This document shows, piece after piece, positions 22,390-24,276 of a stretch of DNA of 24,276 nucleotides. The notes under the pieces are model-generated. The model had not been told where the DNA came from, made no database searches, and saw nothing but the letters and a program-made list of their open reading frames with translations. The translations under genes and the position numbers were made by a program. Source of the DNA: CAVXAE01 sp044225565 (GTDB lineage Bacteria; Pseudomonadota; Gammaproteobacteria; Steroidobacterales; Steroidobacteraceae); assembly GCA_044225565.1 (NCBI GenBank), contig JBGAIL010000060.1, forward strand, positions 1 to 24,276. The letters are read 5' to 3'. Every line of letters begins with the position of its first letter. Position 1 is the first letter of the stretch.

Positions 22390-24276
22390 TCAGAAACGCC
22401 AGTCCAGCCGCAGCGAGTAGTTCCTGGGGGCACCGTAGTACCCGATCTGGTACAGGCTGTTGATGTACTTCTTGTCGGTGATGTTGCCCACGTTCGCGCG
22501 CAGAGTGATGTTCGGCCGGACATCCCAGGAAGCGAACGCGTTGAGCACCGTGTAATCGCCCTGGCGCACGATGAACGTGGGGACGTAGTCGTCGGCCTTG
22601 GACACACTGCTCTGCCAGCGGCCGCCGACGCCGAGGGCCAGTGCCCTGTAGCCCGGAACCCGCGTGCTCAGCGACAGATTCGCCGTGCGGCGCGGGACCC
22701 AGCTGTAAGTGTCGCTGCCGAACTGTCCGGACAGCCGCGGGGTGGTGAAGCCGAACACCAGATCGGTGTCCGCAGTGATCTTGCCGGTGACTTCGAACTC
22801 GAAGCCCTTCGATTTCACGTCGACGGGCTCATAGTAGAAGAAGGCGTCGTTGGGATCGTCGAAGTTGTAGCCGGCGTAGGTGGCGAGCCCCTCCTGCTTG
22901 GCCTGGAACAAGGCCAGCGTCGTCAGCAGGCGCCGATCCAGCCATTCCGCCTTGACGCCGATCTCGTAGTTCACCCCCTTGCTCGGATCGAGATAGGCGC
23001 GGTCGATGCCGATCTGCTCCTGCGGCTGGAAGATGTACGAGTAGTTGACGTAGCCCAGCACGTTCTCGGTGAAATCGAAGGTCACACCCGCGTAGGGACT
23101 GATGTTGTGCTCGGTCTGGTCGAAAGGCTTGCCCTCGGAGTCGAGGCCGTCGCGGTGATACTCGGCCCAGTTGAAGCCGCCGATCAGCTTGAGTCGATCG
23201 GTCAGCGACAGCCGCGTGACGCCGAAGGCGCGCTTCAGGCGCTGGTTGAACGTGGAGTAGAGGGTGCGTTCTTCCCACACCGGCTCGGGAATGGCGTCCC
23301 TGTCGTATGGGAAGGCAGGCAGCGAGCCGAAGGCCGGCCCGCCGAAGTCGGTCGGGTAATACCAGTCCGTCGACTCGCTCCTGGAGGAGCTCACGCCCAG
23401 CACGGCATCGTGCTCGCGGGAGAAGAGCTCGAACCGGCCCTTGATCGAGACGTCGACCAGGTGCTCGCTCGAATCGTAAGGGCTCTTGTACGCCCACCCC
23501 ACCAGGCCTTCGCCGGTGGCCGGATCGATGCCCCCGTTGGGGGCGTAGGCGAAGAACAGCTGGGAGTCGTTGTCGCTGCTGCGGTAGTTGTAGGAGGCCT
23601 TGAGCTGCCACGCATCGCCGAGCCGATGGACGTATTCCGCGAACGCGGTCTGGGTGTTCGTGTTCCAGTACGTCCAGTCCTGCCCGGTCGAGGCACTGCT
23701 GTTCCATTCGAGCTGGGTGCCGTCGGTGCCCACGTAGGTGAGAGCCCCCCACATGTTGTCGTTGCTGTTGGAATCCTGCCAGGAGTAGCCGAAAGCCAGC
23801 GTGCCGTTCTCACCGACCTGGCCGTCGATCACGCCGTAGAGGAAGGTGCGGTCGGTCTGGAAATCGCGAAGGTAGGAGTCGCCGTCTTCGCGCGCCACGA
23901 CCAGCCGGCCCGCCCATGTTCCGTCCTGCGTGAACGGCGTGGAGAAATCCGCCTCGATGCGCCGGTTGCTCCAGGAGCCGCTGCTGAGGCCGATGCTCCC
24001 TTGTCTATCGTTGGTGGGCCGCTTGCGCACATAGTTGACGGTGCCCGAAGCGTTGCCCACGCCCGTCAGCAAGCCGTTCGCTCCGCGGATGATCTCCAGC
24101 TTCTCGTAGCCGAAGGTATCCATCGCGTTGGTGACGATGCCCCAGCCGTTGGGCAGGCCGACACCGTCGATCTGCGTGTTCCTGACCTCGAAGCCGCGCG
24201 AGAGGAACTGGGTGCGGTTGGTCTCCCCTTCCTCGACCTGGATGCCGGTAGCCATGCGCAGGGCATCGTTGATGCT
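22390..24276 (-). CDS. TonB-dependent siderophore receptor (N-terminus cut by window edge)
   Basis: This is an FpvA/FhuE-type outer-membrane receptor. The frame is open from the right edge (first residues SINDALRMATGIQVEEG) to a stop at 22390, 628 residues. Visible plug motifs are FLSRGFEVRNTQIDGVGLP and LEIIRGANGLLTGVGNASGTVNYVRKRP; the barrel follows and ends in the canonical SLRLDWRF. The signal peptide, any STN domain and the TonB box lie outside the window, so it cannot be judged whether it signals. It clearly parallels the STN receptor at 13433-15823, suggesting paralogues with different ligands. It is followed by the Tat amidohydrolase. A ferric siderophore is the default ligand, but the neighbouring hydrolase allows an organic nutrient. 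Confidence 0.95.
   Translation of the reverse strand, partial: SINDALRMATGIQVEEGETNRTQFLSRGFEVRNTQIDGVGLPNGWGIVTNAMDTFGYEKLEIIRGANGLLTGVGNASGTVNYVRKRPTNDRQGSIGLSSGSWSNRRIEADFSTPFTQDGTWAGRLVVAREDGDSYLRDFQTDRTFLYGVIDGQVGENGTLAFGYSWQDSNSNDNMWGALTYVGTDGTQLEWNSSASTGQDWTYWNTNTQTAFAEYVHRLGDAWQLKASYNYRSSDNDSQLFFAYAPNGGIDPATGEGLVGWAYKSPYDSSEHLVDVSIKGRFELFSREHDAVLGVSSSRSESTDWYYPTDFGGPAFGSLPAFPYDRDAIPEPVWEERTLYSTFNQRLKRAFGVTRLSLTDRLKLIGGFNWAEYHRDGLDSEGKPFDQTEHNISPYAGVTFDFTENVLGYVNYSYIFQPQEQIGIDRAYLDPSKGVNYEIGVKAEWLDRRLLTTLALFQAKQEGLATYAGYNFDDPNDAFFYYEPVDVKSKGFEFEVTGKITADTDLVFGFTTPRLSGQFGSDTYSWVPRRTANLSLSTRVPGYRALALGVGGRWQSSVSKADDYVPTFIVRQGDYTVLNAFASWDVRPNITLRANVGNITDKKYINSLYQIGYYGAPRNYSLRLDWRF

Noticed and set aside
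20736..22463. A 575-codon plus-strand frame across the amidohydrolase
   Set aside because: It is a shadow of a gene with intact metal-site motifs and a Tat signal. Its composition is that of an out-of-frame read.
1..24276. CRISPR array, tRNA, insertion sequence or prophage
   Set aside because: No regularly spaced repeats, no cloverleaf-like sequence, and no transposase, integrase or phage structural motifs were seen in reading both strands by eye.

Overview
The window is dense, high-GC bacterial DNA of a Gram-negative, aerobic, environmental type. It has three TonB-dependent outer-membrane receptors (TBDRs), a FecR/ECF cell-surface signalling locus, a Rieske oxygenase and an alpha-amino-acid ester hydrolase relative. 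This fits Pseudomonadota of the Xanthomonadales/Nevskiales/Steroidobacter or sphingomonad kind, but the genus cannot be fixed from sequence alone. I found no tRNA, rRNA, CRISPR array, transposase, integrase or phage gene. The 18 genes fill almost all of the window.

Region 1 (1-6296) is an aromatic-compound locus. A leftward operon encodes a ring-hydroxylating dioxygenase alpha subunit, its beta subunit and a TBDR that is cut by the left edge. Divergent from it are a LysR-type regulator and a kynurenine-formamidase-like alpha/beta hydrolase. A 19-bp near-perfect palindrome lies in the divergent promoter region. No ferredoxin or reductase is encoded here.

Region 2 (6389-10237) is a leftward run of four genes: an exported M28 peptidase, then a membrane-lipid trio of CDP-alcohol phosphatidyltransferase, PlsC-like acyltransferase and CdsA/YnbB-like phosphatidate cytidylyltransferase. 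The trio genes overlap by 3-4 bases. Together they could take lysophosphatidate to a phosphatidyl lipid.

Region 3 (10350-13449) is a rightward pair: a YbjJ-like MFS transporter and an exported CocE/S15-type hydrolase of the alpha-amino-acid ester hydrolase group.

Region 4 (13433-17603) is a cell-surface signalling locus reading leftward. One open frame joins an ECF sigma factor to a FecR-type anti-sigma factor, followed by a signalling-type siderophore TBDR with an STN domain. The natural N-terminus of the sigma part sits in another frame, 2 bases out of register at a short GC repeat.

Region 5 (17755-19465) is a complete hipBA toxin-antitoxin operon with intact HipA kinase residues. Three copies of TGTCC-N8-GGACA form an evident HipB operator array over its promoter and start codon.

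Region 6 (19635-24276) has a rightward exported IroE/COG2819-like esterase. Convergent with it is a leftward pair: a siderophore-type TBDR, cut by the right edge, and a Tat-exported YtcJ-like amidohydrolase. The best candidates for something unusual are the sigma/anti-sigma fusion with its frameshift, the hip operator array, and the variant lipid-synthesis trio.
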